Position numbers and translations under genes: made by a program. Shown in pieces: positions 7,394 through 14,204 of a stretch of 20,132 nt of DNA (the stretch's first letter is position 1; the number at the start of each line of letters is the position of its first letter). The notes beneath the pieces are model-generated. The model worked only from the letters and a program-made list of their open reading frames with translations. It was not told the origin of the DNA and did not search any database. The stretch is from contig JAADFY010000149.1 in the NCBI GenBank assembly GCA_013152625.1, forward strand, positions 1 through 20,132, read 5' to 3'. The stretch is from Alphaproteobacteria bacterium (GTDB lineage: Bacteria; Pseudomonadota; Alphaproteobacteria; Rhizobiales; Devosiaceae).

Positions 7394-7422
7394 TCTATCA
7401 TATAGAATCATGGCGGGGTCAA
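7394..7422 (-). promoter_or_regulatory. Candidate promoter and operator of the oxidase operon
   Basis: On the minus strand TTGACC (7422-7417) lies 17 bp upstream of a weak -10 (GATAGA, 7399-7394). The perfect palindrome TCTAT-CAT-ATAGA (7394-7406) covers that -10 region, a typical repressor position. The adjacent tetR gene lies immediately upstream in the same orientation, but its own upstream palindromes have a different sequence, so the regulator is uncertain. Confidence 0.35.
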
Positions 7423-7446
7423 GCACCTGTGTCCTTGAGGTGCTTG
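7420..7446. repeat. Inverted repeat between tetR and the oxidase operon
   Basis: CAAGCACCT (7420-7428) and AGGTGCTTG (7438-7446) are perfect 9-bp arms around a 9-nt loop. It sits 20 bp past the tetR stop and overlaps the candidate -35 of the oxidase operon. There is no T-run on either side, so it is either a factor-binding site or a weak RNA hairpin ending the tetR transcript, not a clear intrinsic terminator. Confidence 0.5.
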
Positions 7447-7466
7447 GGCGGGAAAAAGGTCTGAAA

Positions 7467-8105
7467 CTAAATCAGCTCAAGGTCGGGCAAAATGCTCTCG
7501 AATTTGAGCTCCGGGTTCATCCGGTTGGCCTGCCCGGGCCGGTTGCGCCGGGACAGGGTGGCAAACCCGTGGACCAGGGACCAGACCATTATTTCAGTGC
7601 CGGTGCTGCCTGCAGCGCCCTGGCGAAACGGTGCGCACCCGTCGGCGAGAACCTGATAGGCGGCGGCGGAGCTTGTGGCCAGTTCGGGATTGTCGAAATC
7701 AAGGTTCTGGGTGGAGAACATCAGGGTAAACAGGGCACCGTTTTCTTCAGAAAAACGCAGGTAACCATTACAAATGGCAACCAGTTGTGCGCGAGGATCG
7801 GCGGCGGCCTGGCTGCGTTCGGCAATCATGGTCCGGGTGAAAATTTTATACCCCCGGGCAACAATGGCGGTTAACAGGCCGCTTAAGCCGGCAAAGTGGT
7901 GGGCCGGGGCGGCATGGGAAACGCCGGCCCGGGCGGCACAACGGCGCAGGGTCAACCCGCCAAGCCCGCCTTCATCCAGCAACTCGATGCCGGCCCCGAT
8001 CAACGCTTCGCGCAAGGTGCCGTGGTGGTGGGAGGGTTTGCCGCCGGCGGGAGGCGTTTTTGGGCGCGCGCGCGCGGGGGCCGCAGGGTCCTTTGGTGGT
8101 GACAT
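7467..8105 (-). CDS. TetR/AcrR-family regulator with WHG-type C-terminal domain
   Basis: A 212-residue regulator. After a basic, Pro/Ala-rich N-terminus of about 27 residues, residues 28-75 form the TetR helix-turn-helix (LREALIGAGIELLDEGG, then LTLRRCAARAGVSHAAPAHHF). The C-terminal ligand domain contains MVWSLVHGFATL (W175, H179, G180), the mark of the WHG subgroup. The ATG at 8105 gives a normal family length. It is divergent from the DUF2306 gene, and two related palindromes lie in the shared upstream region, so it probably represses itself and that gene. It also lies upstream of, and in line with, the oxidase operon. The ligand is unknown; the family call is firm. Confidence 0.9.
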   Translation of the reverse strand: MSPPKDPAAPARARPKTPPAGGKPSHHHGTLREALIGAGIELLDEGGLGGLTLRRCAARAGVSHAAPAHHFAGLSGLLTAIVARGYKIFTRTMIAERSQAAADPRAQLVAICNGYLRFSEENGALFTLMFSTQNLDFDNPELATSSAAAYQVLADGCAPFRQGAAGSTGTEIMVWSLVHGFATLSRRNRPGQANRMNPELKFESILPDLELI

Positions 8106-8124
8106 GGGGCTGCATATGGCTGTT

Positions 8125-8181
8125 GGCTTGACAGCGTCAAGTTAAATGTGGTTCTTCCCACGAACTTTACATTGTCAAGTT
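8125..8181. promoter_or_regulatory. Twin palindromic operators upstream of tetR and the DUF2306 gene
   Basis: Two related 15-bp palindromes, CTTGACAGCGTCAAG (8127-8141) and CTTTACATTGTCAAG (8165-8179), lie with starts 38 bp apart. The second extends to a 19-bp palindrome (AACTT to AAGTT, 8163-8181) matching at eight of nine arm positions. They sit 20-80 bp upstream of the tetR start in the divergent intergenic region. The symmetry and location suit a dimeric TetR repressor; this is inferred, not shown. Confidence 0.55.
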
Positions 8182-8219
8182 GCCGGAACTGACTTCTACC
8201 GGATGAATTGCATTCAGTT

Positions 8220-8290
8220 GGACCCAAAGCGGGACCCAAGGCGGGACCCAAGACGGGACCCCAAGGCGGGACCCAAGACGGGACCGGGGC
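8220..8290. repeat. 12-bp tandem repeat, about six copies
   Basis: Units of GGGACCCAAGRC occur head to tail: 8220-8230 (partial), 8231-8242, 8243-8254, 8255-8267 (one extra C), 8268-8279 and 8280-8290 (degenerate). The array lies between the tetR operators and the DUF2306 start. It is a minisatellite with no spacers, so not a CRISPR. Its role, if any, is unknown; it may vary in copy number between strains. Confidence 0.9.
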
Positions 8291-8399
8291 GCCCTGAACG
8301 CCAGACGTCACCGCTGACGAATTTGGTCGGCAGATCAAGAAAAAAGGCACCGCCGAGCTATTTGCAGGGTGCTGCAGTACGTTAAAAACGGAGATTTAC

Positions 8400-9020
8400 A
8401 TGTCAGCAACCCCAACCGTGATGCACAAGACACGGGTGTTTTTGTTCTGGTTCCTGTCCATCGGGGTCGCGTTGGCCTCGTGGCGGTTTCTTGGTCTTGG
8501 CCTGGAAACCGCGTTTCCAAACATGGTGCATCACCTGGAGGGGCAGCGGCTGGCGTTCATCGCTCATATCGTTGCCGGTCCCATTGCCATGGTCATTGTG
8601 CCATTTCAGCTCTGGGGCAATTTTCGCAACCGCAGGCCGGCCCGGCACCGGCTTATGGGACGCGTCTATGTGGCCATGGTTGTAATTGCCGGTGTTTCCG
8701 GGATGGTCATTGCGGTTACGACCAACGCCGGCCCGGTGGCGGCGACCGGGTTCTTCGTCCTGGCGGTTTTGTGGCTTTGGACCACGGCCCAAGCGGTGCT
8801 ACATGCGCGGGCGGGCAGGATTGGCGAACACAGGGCGTGGATGATCCGTTCGGCGGCGCTGACCTTTGCCGGGGTAACGTTAAGGCTGTGGCTGCCGGTC
8901 TTTCTGGTGCCCGGGGTGCCGTTCGAGGTCGCCTATCCGATCATTGCCTTCCTGTGCTGGATCCCCAACCTGATGGTGGCGGAGTATCTGGTGCGCCAGC
9001 GGCAGAGGGTCGCTGCATAA
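8400..9020 (+). CDS. DUF2306 family membrane protein
   Basis: A 206-residue inner-membrane protein with about six hydrophobic segments (near 10-28, 55-70, 90-108, 115-135, 155-172 and 180-198). It carries the DUF2306 pattern: conserved histidines and small residues in FIAHIVAGPIAMVIVPFQLW, HRLMGRVYVAMVVIAG and EHRAWMIRSAAL. The ATG at 8400 follows GGAG. DUF2306 has no established biochemical function; the histidines within membrane helices would be compatible with heme binding, which is speculation. It is divergent from the TetR gene, a pairing I recall as common for this family, and lies upstream of the multicopper oxidase gene in the same direction, so it may belong to the same stress or copper response. 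Confidence 0.88.
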   Translation: MSATPTVMHKTRVFLFWFLSIGVALASWRFLGLGLETAFPNMVHHLEGQRLAFIAHIVAGPIAMVIVPFQLWGNFRNRRPARHRLMGRVYVAMVVIAGVSGMVIAVTTNAGPVAATGFFVLAVLWLWTTAQAVLHARAGRIGEHRAWMIRSAALTFAGVTLRLWLPVFLVPGVPFEVAYPIIAFLCWIPNLMVAEYLVRQRQRVAA

Positions 9021-9225
9021 TTTCGAGGCGGTGGTTCGTGGTCAATCCCGGCGGGCGTGTGAGCAATAACCGTTTGGGCACCAATAGCTGTTTGGGCCCG
9101 CAGCCGGACCTGTTGCAACCTTCGATGGTTGTGCGGCAATTTGGCTTTCTTGCCGGGCTGAACATTTCTGCCGCATTCCCTATATATGGCGCGATACTTA
9201 TATTACACCAAAAAGGACGCGCCCC

Positions 9226-10794
9226 ATGACTAGAAAATCCACCAAACCCGTTTTTTCCCATTCGCAGAACCGCCGTCATTTCCTGAAATCCGCCGGGCTG
9301 GGTGGTCTGGCACTGGGCGGCGCGGCACTGGGCGGCACTGCCCTTTGGGCTGGCGCCGGCGGCGGAATGGCCGGGGGAATGTTTGACATGAGGGGCGGGC
9401 GGGCGTTTGCCCAGGAACGACCCGAGCGCACCAACGCGCTGGCCATTCCGGCACTTGAAACCGGGCGCACCGCGGGCGGTGTCACCATCTATGACCTTGA
9501 GGTGCAAAACGGGACCACCGAATTTGTGCCCGGGGTCAAATCGGCAACCCGGGGGGTTAACGGGGCCTTGCTCGGGCCAACGCTTTTGATGCGCAGCGGT
9601 ACTGATGTACGTTTGAACGTGACAAATTCCATCGGCGAGCCCACCACCTTGCATTGGCACGGGTTTCACCTGCCGGCAAAAATGGATGGCGGCCCCCATC
9701 AGCGGATTGAGGCGGGTGCGGTCTGGTCGCCGGAATTTACGGTCCTGCAAAAGGCGGCAACATTCTGGTACCACCCCCATCTTGAGGGCAAGACCGCGGA
9801 CCATGTCTGGCAGGGGATCGCCGGCATGATCATTGTCGAAGACGACGAGGGTGACAACCTCGACCTGCCGCGCACCTATGGTGTGGATGACATACCCGTC
9901 GTGCTGCAGGACAGGCGGTTCGGTGCAGATGGCACGATGTTCGCCTATGATCCTTCCGGCATGGACCGCATGGTGGGCCTGGTGGGCAATGTGCCGTTGA
10001 CCAACGGCACGGTGCGCCCGGTTTTCGAGGCGACAACCGGCCTGGTGCGTTTGAGATTGATTAACGGGGCTAATGCCAGCACGTATCATCTCGGTTTTGC
10101 CGACAATCGGGAATTTTTCCAGATCGGCACCGATGGCGGCCTGCTCGAGGCCCCGTATCGCACCACCCGCGTCATGCTGGCGCCGGGGGAGCGGGCCGAG
10201 ATTATCGTCGATGTCAGCGACGGGCGGCCCGGACTTCTGGTCAACTGGCCGGGGGCGCTTTCAGGCGGCATGATGGGGGGCGGTGCGCCGGCATTTGAGT
10301 TTCTTGAAATCCGCCCGACCGGTACCCCGGGGGGTTCGGTTCAGCTACCCGACCGGCTGGCGTCCATTGACCGGCTGGTGGCCTCGGACGCGAGCAATAC
10401 GCGCCGGTTCATGATGAGTATGGCCATGGGGCCAATGGCCATGCTCGGGCTTGGCGACCCGGTGACCATCAATGGCAAGGCGATGCGCATGGAGCGCATC
10501 GATGAAACCATCCAGTTGGGAACCACCGAAATTTGGGAAATCAGCAATGATTCACCCATTGGCCACCCGTTCCATGTCCATGATGTCCAGTTTCAGATAC
10601 TTGACCGCAATGGCACCGCCCCCCATCCCGGCGAGCGGGGGCTAAAGGACACCGTTTTGGTCAATCCGAATGAAACCGTGCGGATGATTGCAAAATTTGA
10701 GGATTTTGCCGATCCCGACAGTCCCTATATGTATCATTGCCATATTCTGGAGCACGAGGACGCCGGCATGATGGGGCAGTTCGTGGTGGTCTGA
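9226..10794 (+). CDS. Tat-exported multicopper oxidase, CueO-like
   Basis: A 522-residue three-domain multicopper oxidase. The N-terminus has a twin-arginine signal (QNRRHFLKSAGLGG, then a Gly/Ala-rich hydrophobic stretch), so it is exported folded to the periplasm. All copper-binding motifs are present: H143-W-H145-G, WYHPH at 181-185, HPFHVH at 447-452, and HCHILEHEDAGM at 504-515, giving the type 1 Cys505, His510 and Met515. A Met-rich stretch (MMSMAMGPMAM, near 395-405) precedes the third domain, as in CueO-type cuprous oxidases. Likely role: oxidation of Cu(I) in the periplasm for copper tolerance. Start ATG at 9226 with AAAGGA upstream. A serine hydrolase gene follows 20 bp downstream and may be co-transcribed. 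Family firm; the physiological substrate is inferred. Confidence 0.93.
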   Translation: MTRKSTKPVFSHSQNRRHFLKSAGLGGLALGGAALGGTALWAGAGGGMAGGMFDMRGGRAFAQERPERTNALAIPALETGRTAGGVTIYDLEVQNGTTEFVPGVKSATRGVNGALLGPTLLMRSGTDVRLNVTNSIGEPTTLHWHGFHLPAKMDGGPHQRIEAGAVWSPEFTVLQKAATFWYHPHLEGKTADHVWQGIAGMIIVEDDEGDNLDLPRTYGVDDIPVVLQDRRFGADGTMFAYDPSGMDRMVGLVGNVPLTNGTVRPVFEATTGLVRLRLINGANASTYHLGFADNREFFQIGTDGGLLEAPYRTTRVMLAPGERAEIIVDVSDGRPGLLVNWPGALSGGMMGGGAPAFEFLEIRPTGTPGGSVQLPDRLASIDRLVASDASNTRRFMMSMAMGPMAMLGLGDPVTINGKAMRMERIDETIQLGTTEIWEISNDSPIGHPFHVHDVQFQILDRNGTAPHPGERGLKDTVLVNPNETVRMIAKFEDFADPDSPYMYHCHILEHEDAGMMGQFVVV

Positions 10795-10814
10795 GGGCCA
10801 GGGGGGGAGAGAAT

Positions 10815-11885
10815 TTGAGTGCCACTCTGAAACGGCTTTTAGACAGGACCAGGGCCAACCCGGCCATTCATGAGCTGGCCATTGCGGCCAAAAATACTCG
10901 AACCGGGAAGGCGGCGACGGGCTTTCTTGGTAGATATCCCGGCGGGGATATCGGCCCCGATGCGCCTTATTTTCTGGCCAGCGCCACCAAGCTGTTTATC
11001 ACCGCCATCGTTATGCAACTGGTGGAGAAAAAGGCGTTGGGGCTGGAAACGCCCATGTTCGAGTTTTTCGCGCCGGGGTATCTGGAGGGTTTGCATGTTC
11101 TTGGGGGCCGCGACCGCACCGAAAAAATCACGGTGGGACATTTGTTGTCCCACACCTCGGGACTGGCCGATTATTTTGAACAAAAACAAGCCGGCGGTAA
11201 AACGTTTGCCGGCGGGATACTTGGCGGACAGGACCGGGCCTTCGGGCTTGATGACGTTGTTGGAATGGTCCGCTCGGGCATGAAACCGGCGTTTGTTCCC
11301 GGCAAGCGGGGCCGGGCCTTTTACTCCGATACGAATTTCCAGCTTCTTGGCGCCATCATCGAACGGGTCAGCGGCTTGGGGCTTGGGGAAGTAATCGAGG
11401 GGCAGATCTGCGTGCCGCTGGGCCTGAAAAACACCTATTTGTATGACCATGCGGGGGCGCGGGCGAGCAGCAAAGTGGTGGCGATGCGTTACGGGGACCG
11501 GCAGCTTGATATCCCCAAAGCCATGACCGGAGTTGCCGCGGACGGCGGCGTGGTTTCAACCGCCGCCGATGGGCTCGTTTTCATCGAGGCGTTTTTTGAC
11601 GGAGCGCTGTTCCCCAAACCCATGCTGGGGCCAATGATGGCGATCTGGCGGCGGATATTTTTTCCCTTGCGCTATGGTACCGGCATTATGTTCTACCGCT
11701 TGCCGGCAATCTTTTCCCTGATACAAAAACAACCCACCCTGATCGGCCATTCGGGCATATCGGGGGCGTTTTTATTCGCCGAGCCGGACACCGGGGTCTA
11801 TTTGTCCGGGACGGTCAACCAACTCGGTTCGCGATCCCTGCCCTACCGGGTGATGCTGGAGGCGGCCAGCGCCATGGGCTCGTAG
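10815..11885 (+). CDS. Serine hydrolase, class C beta-lactamase / penicillin-binding-protein-like
   Basis: The frame is also open upstream into the multicopper oxidase gene, but the likely start is the TTG at 10815, preceded by GGGGGGGAG and lying just after that gene's stop. This gives 356 residues. The beta-lactamase-family motifs are S56-A-T-K59 (ASATKLF), LLSHTSGLADY near 111-121, Y170-S-D-T-N (YSDTNFQLLG), and GHSG (IGHSGISGAF) in place of KTG. No signal peptide is evident at either start, so it may be cytoplasmic; a hydrophobic, aromatic patch near 270-290 (PMMAIWRRIFFPLRY) could associate with membranes. Such proteins are esterases or peptidases of varied substrate. It ends 13 bp from the convergent dehydrogenase stop. 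Confidence 0.86.
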   Translation: MSATLKRLLDRTRANPAIHELAIAAKNTRTGKAATGFLGRYPGGDIGPDAPYFLASATKLFITAIVMQLVEKKALGLETPMFEFFAPGYLEGLHVLGGRDRTEKITVGHLLSHTSGLADYFEQKQAGGKTFAGGILGGQDRAFGLDDVVGMVRSGMKPAFVPGKRGRAFYSDTNFQLLGAIIERVSGLGLGEVIEGQICVPLGLKNTYLYDHAGARASSKVVAMRYGDRQLDIPKAMTGVAADGGVVSTAADGLVFIEAFFDGALFPKPMLGPMMAIWRRIFFPLRYGTGIMFYRLPAIFSLIQKQPTLIGHSGISGAFLFAEPDTGVYLSGTVNQLGSRSLPYRVMLEAASAMGS

Positions 11886-11898
11886 CCCGGGCGCCGCG

Positions 11899-12732
11899 CT
11901 ATCCTGCCAGGCCGGTCATTTGCTCCGAGATTTGCCACAGGCGTTTTGCCGCTTCGACATCGTAAGAGGCTTTTGAACTGGATTTCGGGGCGCTGTTGGC
12001 GAAATATTTGCCCGTGACACCTTCCACATCAGGGGAGGAGGCGAGGTAAATCGATGTGGCGGCGCCCTTTTCAACTCCGGTGAGGACCAGGCCGGCGCCA
12101 GATCTTAGCGGTGCGGGCAGGCGACGGAAAAAACTCGAGGCAATCACACCGGGATGCAGGCAGTTGGCGGTCACGTTGGTATCTGACAGGCGCCGGGCCA
12201 GTTCGTAGGTGAACAGGATATTGGCCAGTTTTGAGTTGGAATAGACTTGCAGCGCGCCATATTTCTTCTCGGCCTGAAGATCGTCAAAATCGATGATGCC
12301 TTTGGTGTGGGCCATGGAAGAAACCGATACGATACGGCCCGCGGGCGCCGCCTTGAGCGCATCCAGCAGCAGGCTTGTCAAAAGAAAATAGGCCAGATGA
12401 TTTACCGCAAAATGGGTTTCAAATCCGTCGACGGTCAGCTCGCGTTTCGGCATTAACAGGCCGGCATTGTTGATGAGCACATCGAGCCGGTCGTGGGTGG
12501 CCAGAAAATCTTTTGCCACCTGTCGAATGGCGGCCAGGGAGCCCAAATCGGCGGTTAAGTGCTGGACATTGTCATTGCCGCTGGCGGCGGAAATTTCGCT
12601 GGCGGCGGTTTCTCCACTGGTGTCGGTGCGGCACACAATGGTGACATTGGCACCCATTTTTGCCAGGGCAATGGCGGTGGCCTTGCCGATGCCGGTGTTG
12701 GCGCCGGTGATCAGGCAGATTTTATCTTGCAT
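11899..12732 (-). CDS. Short-chain dehydrogenase/reductase (retinol-dehydrogenase-like)
   Basis: A 277-residue classical-type SDR. The NAD(P)-binding motif is TGANTGIG (residues 9-16), followed by NNAG (88-91). The catalytic residues are the serine in SVSSMAH (138-139) and Y164/K168 in VYSNSKLAN. An Arg in VCRT, just after the second strand, suggests NADPH preference. The NHLAYFLLTSLLL and YSNSKLANILFTYELARRL phrases resemble the retinol dehydrogenase/WW-oxidoreductase branch, but the substrate cannot be told. The ATG at 12732 has GGAG nine bases upstream. It is divergent from the ABM-fold gene across about 150 bp that holds a strong palindrome, so it may share regulation by the WYL regulator. 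Confidence 0.9.
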   Translation of the reverse strand: MQDKICLITGANTGIGKATAIALAKMGANVTIVCRTDTSGETAASEISAASGNDNVQHLTADLGSLAAIRQVAKDFLATHDRLDVLINNAGLLMPKRELTVDGFETHFAVNHLAYFLLTSLLLDALKAAPAGRIVSVSSMAHTKGIIDFDDLQAEKKYGALQVYSNSKLANILFTYELARRLSDTNVTANCLHPGVIASSFFRRLPAPLRSGAGLVLTGVEKGAATSIYLASSPDVEGVTGKYFANSAPKSSSKASYDVEAAKRLWQISEQMTGLAG

Positions 12733-12810
12733 TGCTTTCTCCAGGCGGGCGGCGGGCGATTTTGCGGGGCATGCAATCGTTGCAACAAAGTGGTAGCCGT
12801 GCGATCCAAT

Positions 12811-12842
12811 TCAACTGACAGGATGCTGTCAGTTGAGATAAT
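12811..12842 (+). promoter_or_regulatory. 26-bp perfect palindrome within a promoter (probable WYL-regulator operator)
   Basis: Arms TCAACTGACAG (12811-12821) and CTGTCAGTTGA (12826-12836) are perfect 11-bp inverted repeats around GATG. CTGACA (12815-12820) and GATAAT (12837-12842) form a reasonable -35/-10 pair with 16-bp spacing, so the palindrome fills the core promoter and binding would block RNA polymerase. It lies 41 bp upstream of the ABM-fold gene, whose operon encodes a YafY-type regulator. Confidence 0.7.
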
Positions 12843-12882
12843 ATAGGTCTGGCCGGGTCAATCAAAACAAAAGGATCAGGCC

Positions 12883-13188
12883 ATGAGCGCCCATATAATC
12901 GAACAGGTCACTTTCAAGCTGGCGGCGGGGGTTTCGGAGGATGAATTTCTCAAAATCGTACCCGCCACCAGTGAATTTATCAGCGCACAGCCGGGCTTTG
13001 TCTGCCGGCGTCTTTCGCTCAGCGATGGGGGTGTCTGGCACGAACATGTGGAATGGAAAACGCTGGAGGACGCCAACCGCGCGTCAGAGAAATTCATGAA
13101 ACACGCTTCGGTGGCGCCGTTCATGGGCATGGTGGAGGAAAAAAGCGTAACCATGGCCCACCATCAACTCAAGGTCAGCGTGGGGTAA
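12883..13188 (+). CDS. ABM-like small protein (dimeric alpha-beta barrel)
   Basis: A 101-residue protein that looks like a dimeric alpha-beta barrel of the antibiotic-biosynthesis-monooxygenase (ABM) type. The pattern is strand (HIIEQVTFKLAAG), helix (SEDEFLKIVPATSEFIS), then PGFVCRRLSLSDGGVWHEHVEWKTLEDANRASEKFM, and a closing strand. Members are often heme-degrading or quinol-type monooxygenases, but many have no known reaction. The ATG at 12883 is preceded by AAAAGGATC. Its TAA stop directly abuts the ATG of the WYL regulator, which implies one operon with translational coupling. It stands directly behind the palindrome at 12811. Fold is a moderate-confidence guess from pattern. Confidence 0.78.
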   Translation: MSAHIIEQVTFKLAAGVSEDEFLKIVPATSEFISAQPGFVCRRLSLSDGGVWHEHVEWKTLEDANRASEKFMKHASVAPFMGMVEEKSVTMAHHQLKVSVG

Positions 13189-13878
13189 ATGCGTCGAACC
13201 GACCGCCTTTTTGAAATCCTGCAACTTTTTCGAGGCGGTCGGTCGTGGCGGGGCCGCGACATTGCCGAACGGCTCGAAGTGTCGGTGCGCACCATCTATC
13301 GCGATATTGACACGCTGGTAGCCTCGGGGGTGCCCATTGATGGGGAGCGGGGGGTGGGATACCTGCTGCGTGAGCCGATATTCCTGCCGCCGCTAACGCT
13401 GAATATCGCCGAACTCGAGGCCCTGCATCTGGGGATGGAAATGGTGCGCCAGTCCGCCGATGTGGAACTGGCCGATGCGGCGGGGCGATTGCTGGACAAG
13501 ATCGACGCCGTGCTGCCAAGCGACAGGGCGGGGCGCGATCATCTGGGCGAAATGTCGGTTTATGCCGGCGGCGGGGGGGCGACGCTGGAGCATCTGGCCG
13601 AGCTGCGCCGGGCGGTGGCCGGGCGGCAACGGGTGGATATCGGCTACCAACGGCTGGACGGGCAACGCAGCACACGGCGCATCCGGCCGCTGCATATCGA
13701 ATATTGGGGCCGGGTGTGGACGCTGACGGCGTGGTGTGAATGGCGCGATGGATTTCGGGTTTTCCGCATTGACCGGATCAGTGCCGTCGGGCCGGGCAGC
13801 GGGCGGTTTGCAGCTGAGCCGGGCAAGGACTATGCCGCCTTTTTGGTGCAAATGGAGGGCAAAGGGGCTTCCCGGTGA
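13189..13878 (+). CDS. YafY-type transcriptional regulator with WYL domain
   Basis: A 229-residue regulator. Residues 1-60 are a winged helix-turn-helix of the HTH_11/DeoR kind (RRTDRLFEILQLFRGG, then WRGRDIAERLEVSVRTIYRDIDTLVASGVPI). The rest is the WYL sensing domain, recognisable in YQRLDGQRSTRRIRPLHIEYWGRVWTLTAWCEWRDGFRVFRIDRI. WYL domains bind small ligands or nucleic acids and adjust DNA binding. Its ATG begins immediately after the TAA of the ABM-fold gene. Regulators of this kind often control the small enzyme gene they are coupled to, so the palindrome at 12811-12836 is its most likely target, affecting its own operon and perhaps the divergent dehydrogenase. Confidence 0.92.
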   Translation: MRRTDRLFEILQLFRGGRSWRGRDIAERLEVSVRTIYRDIDTLVASGVPIDGERGVGYLLREPIFLPPLTLNIAELEALHLGMEMVRQSADVELADAAGRLLDKIDAVLPSDRAGRDHLGEMSVYAGGGGATLEHLAELRRAVAGRQRVDIGYQRLDGQRSTRRIRPLHIEYWGRVWTLTAWCEWRDGFRVFRIDRISAVGPGSGRFAAEPGKDYAAFLVQMEGKGASR

Positions 13879-13933
13879 AAAAATCTTAACCTTTGCCGGG
13901 TGTTAGCCGGCACGGTTAAGAAAATTGATCCTA

Positions 13934-13949
13934 TTAAGATTGCATTAAC
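13934..13949 (+). promoter_or_regulatory. CtrA box (TTAA-N7-TTAAC)
   Basis: The sequence TTAA-GATTGCA-TTAAC is a full match to the alphaproteobacterial CtrA consensus. Other TTAA tetramers cluster around it (13886, 13916, 13959). If its second half serves as the -35, as in CtrA-activated promoters, transcription would start near 13975-13980, at the base of the first small-RNA hairpin. A downstream effect on rcdA is also possible. Chance occurrence cannot be excluded in an AT-rich intergenic stretch. Confidence 0.55.
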
Positions 13950-13975
13950 ACTTTTTGGTTAACGTAAACATTGTC

Positions 13976-14069
13976 GAGAGTTCATCTGAACTCGGCAGAG
14001 CGATTTCCTCCCTCTGTTTGACGCCTCCCTGTAAACTTTCAAGGGCCGTGATTTCACGGCTCTTTTTTT
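13976..14069 (+). ncRNA. Candidate trans-acting small RNA, suhB/alpha-r14-like
   Basis: An intergenic RNA of about 94 nt is predicted from structure. A 5' hairpin (GAGTTC-ATCT-GAACTC, 13978-13993) is followed by a second stem (CAGAG 13996-14000 with CTCTG 14012-14016) whose loop displays TTTCCTCC. A single-stranded GCCTCCCTGTAAACTTTC segment comes next, and then a terminator hairpin. The two CCTCCC motifs are complementary to Shine-Dalgarno sequences. This three-stem layout with paired anti-SD motifs matches what I recall of the rhizobial suhB (alpha-r14, NfeR1) family of Hfq-type regulators that block translation of transporter and other mRNAs. The start is approximate, taken from the hairpin and the CtrA box geometry. 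A 61-codon open frame overlaps it and is not considered real. Confidence 0.65.
14043..14069 (+). terminator. Rho-independent terminator of the small RNA
   Basis: GGGCCGTG pairs with CACGGCTC (one G-U) across a four-base loop, followed directly by seven T. It lies 165 bp beyond the WYL regulator stop and 136 bp before rcdA, so it ends the small RNA and any read-through from the regulator operon. Confidence 0.88.
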
Positions 14070-14204
14070 ATTGTCTGGATGTATCGGCGATTTCCCGGCG
14101 CCTAAAATTCGGTTCAAATGCCGGACAAGAAGCAAGGTGACGAAACCGTTCTGTGGCCTTAATGTAGGGGCAGGGAATTATTTGTAAGTCAAAAGGCAGG
14201 CGAT

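Noticed and set aside
8220..8290. Tandem repeats considered as a CRISPR array or replication iterons
   Set aside because: Units are 12 bp with no spacers, and there are no cas genes, replication initiator or DnaA boxes nearby.
8369..9229. Open frame of 286 codons overlapping the DUF2306 gene in another frame
   Set aside because: The DUF2306 frame has GGAG before its ATG and conserved membrane motifs; the longer frame is a GC-rich shadow.
8941..10089. Minus-strand open frame of 382 codons
   Set aside because: It is antisense to the multicopper oxidase and the end of the DUF2306 gene, both of which carry clear family motifs. It has no recognisable domain.
13955..14140. A 61-codon open frame across the small RNA
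   Set aside because: No ribosome-binding site, and it runs through two hairpins and a terminator; the region is better explained as a non-coding RNA.
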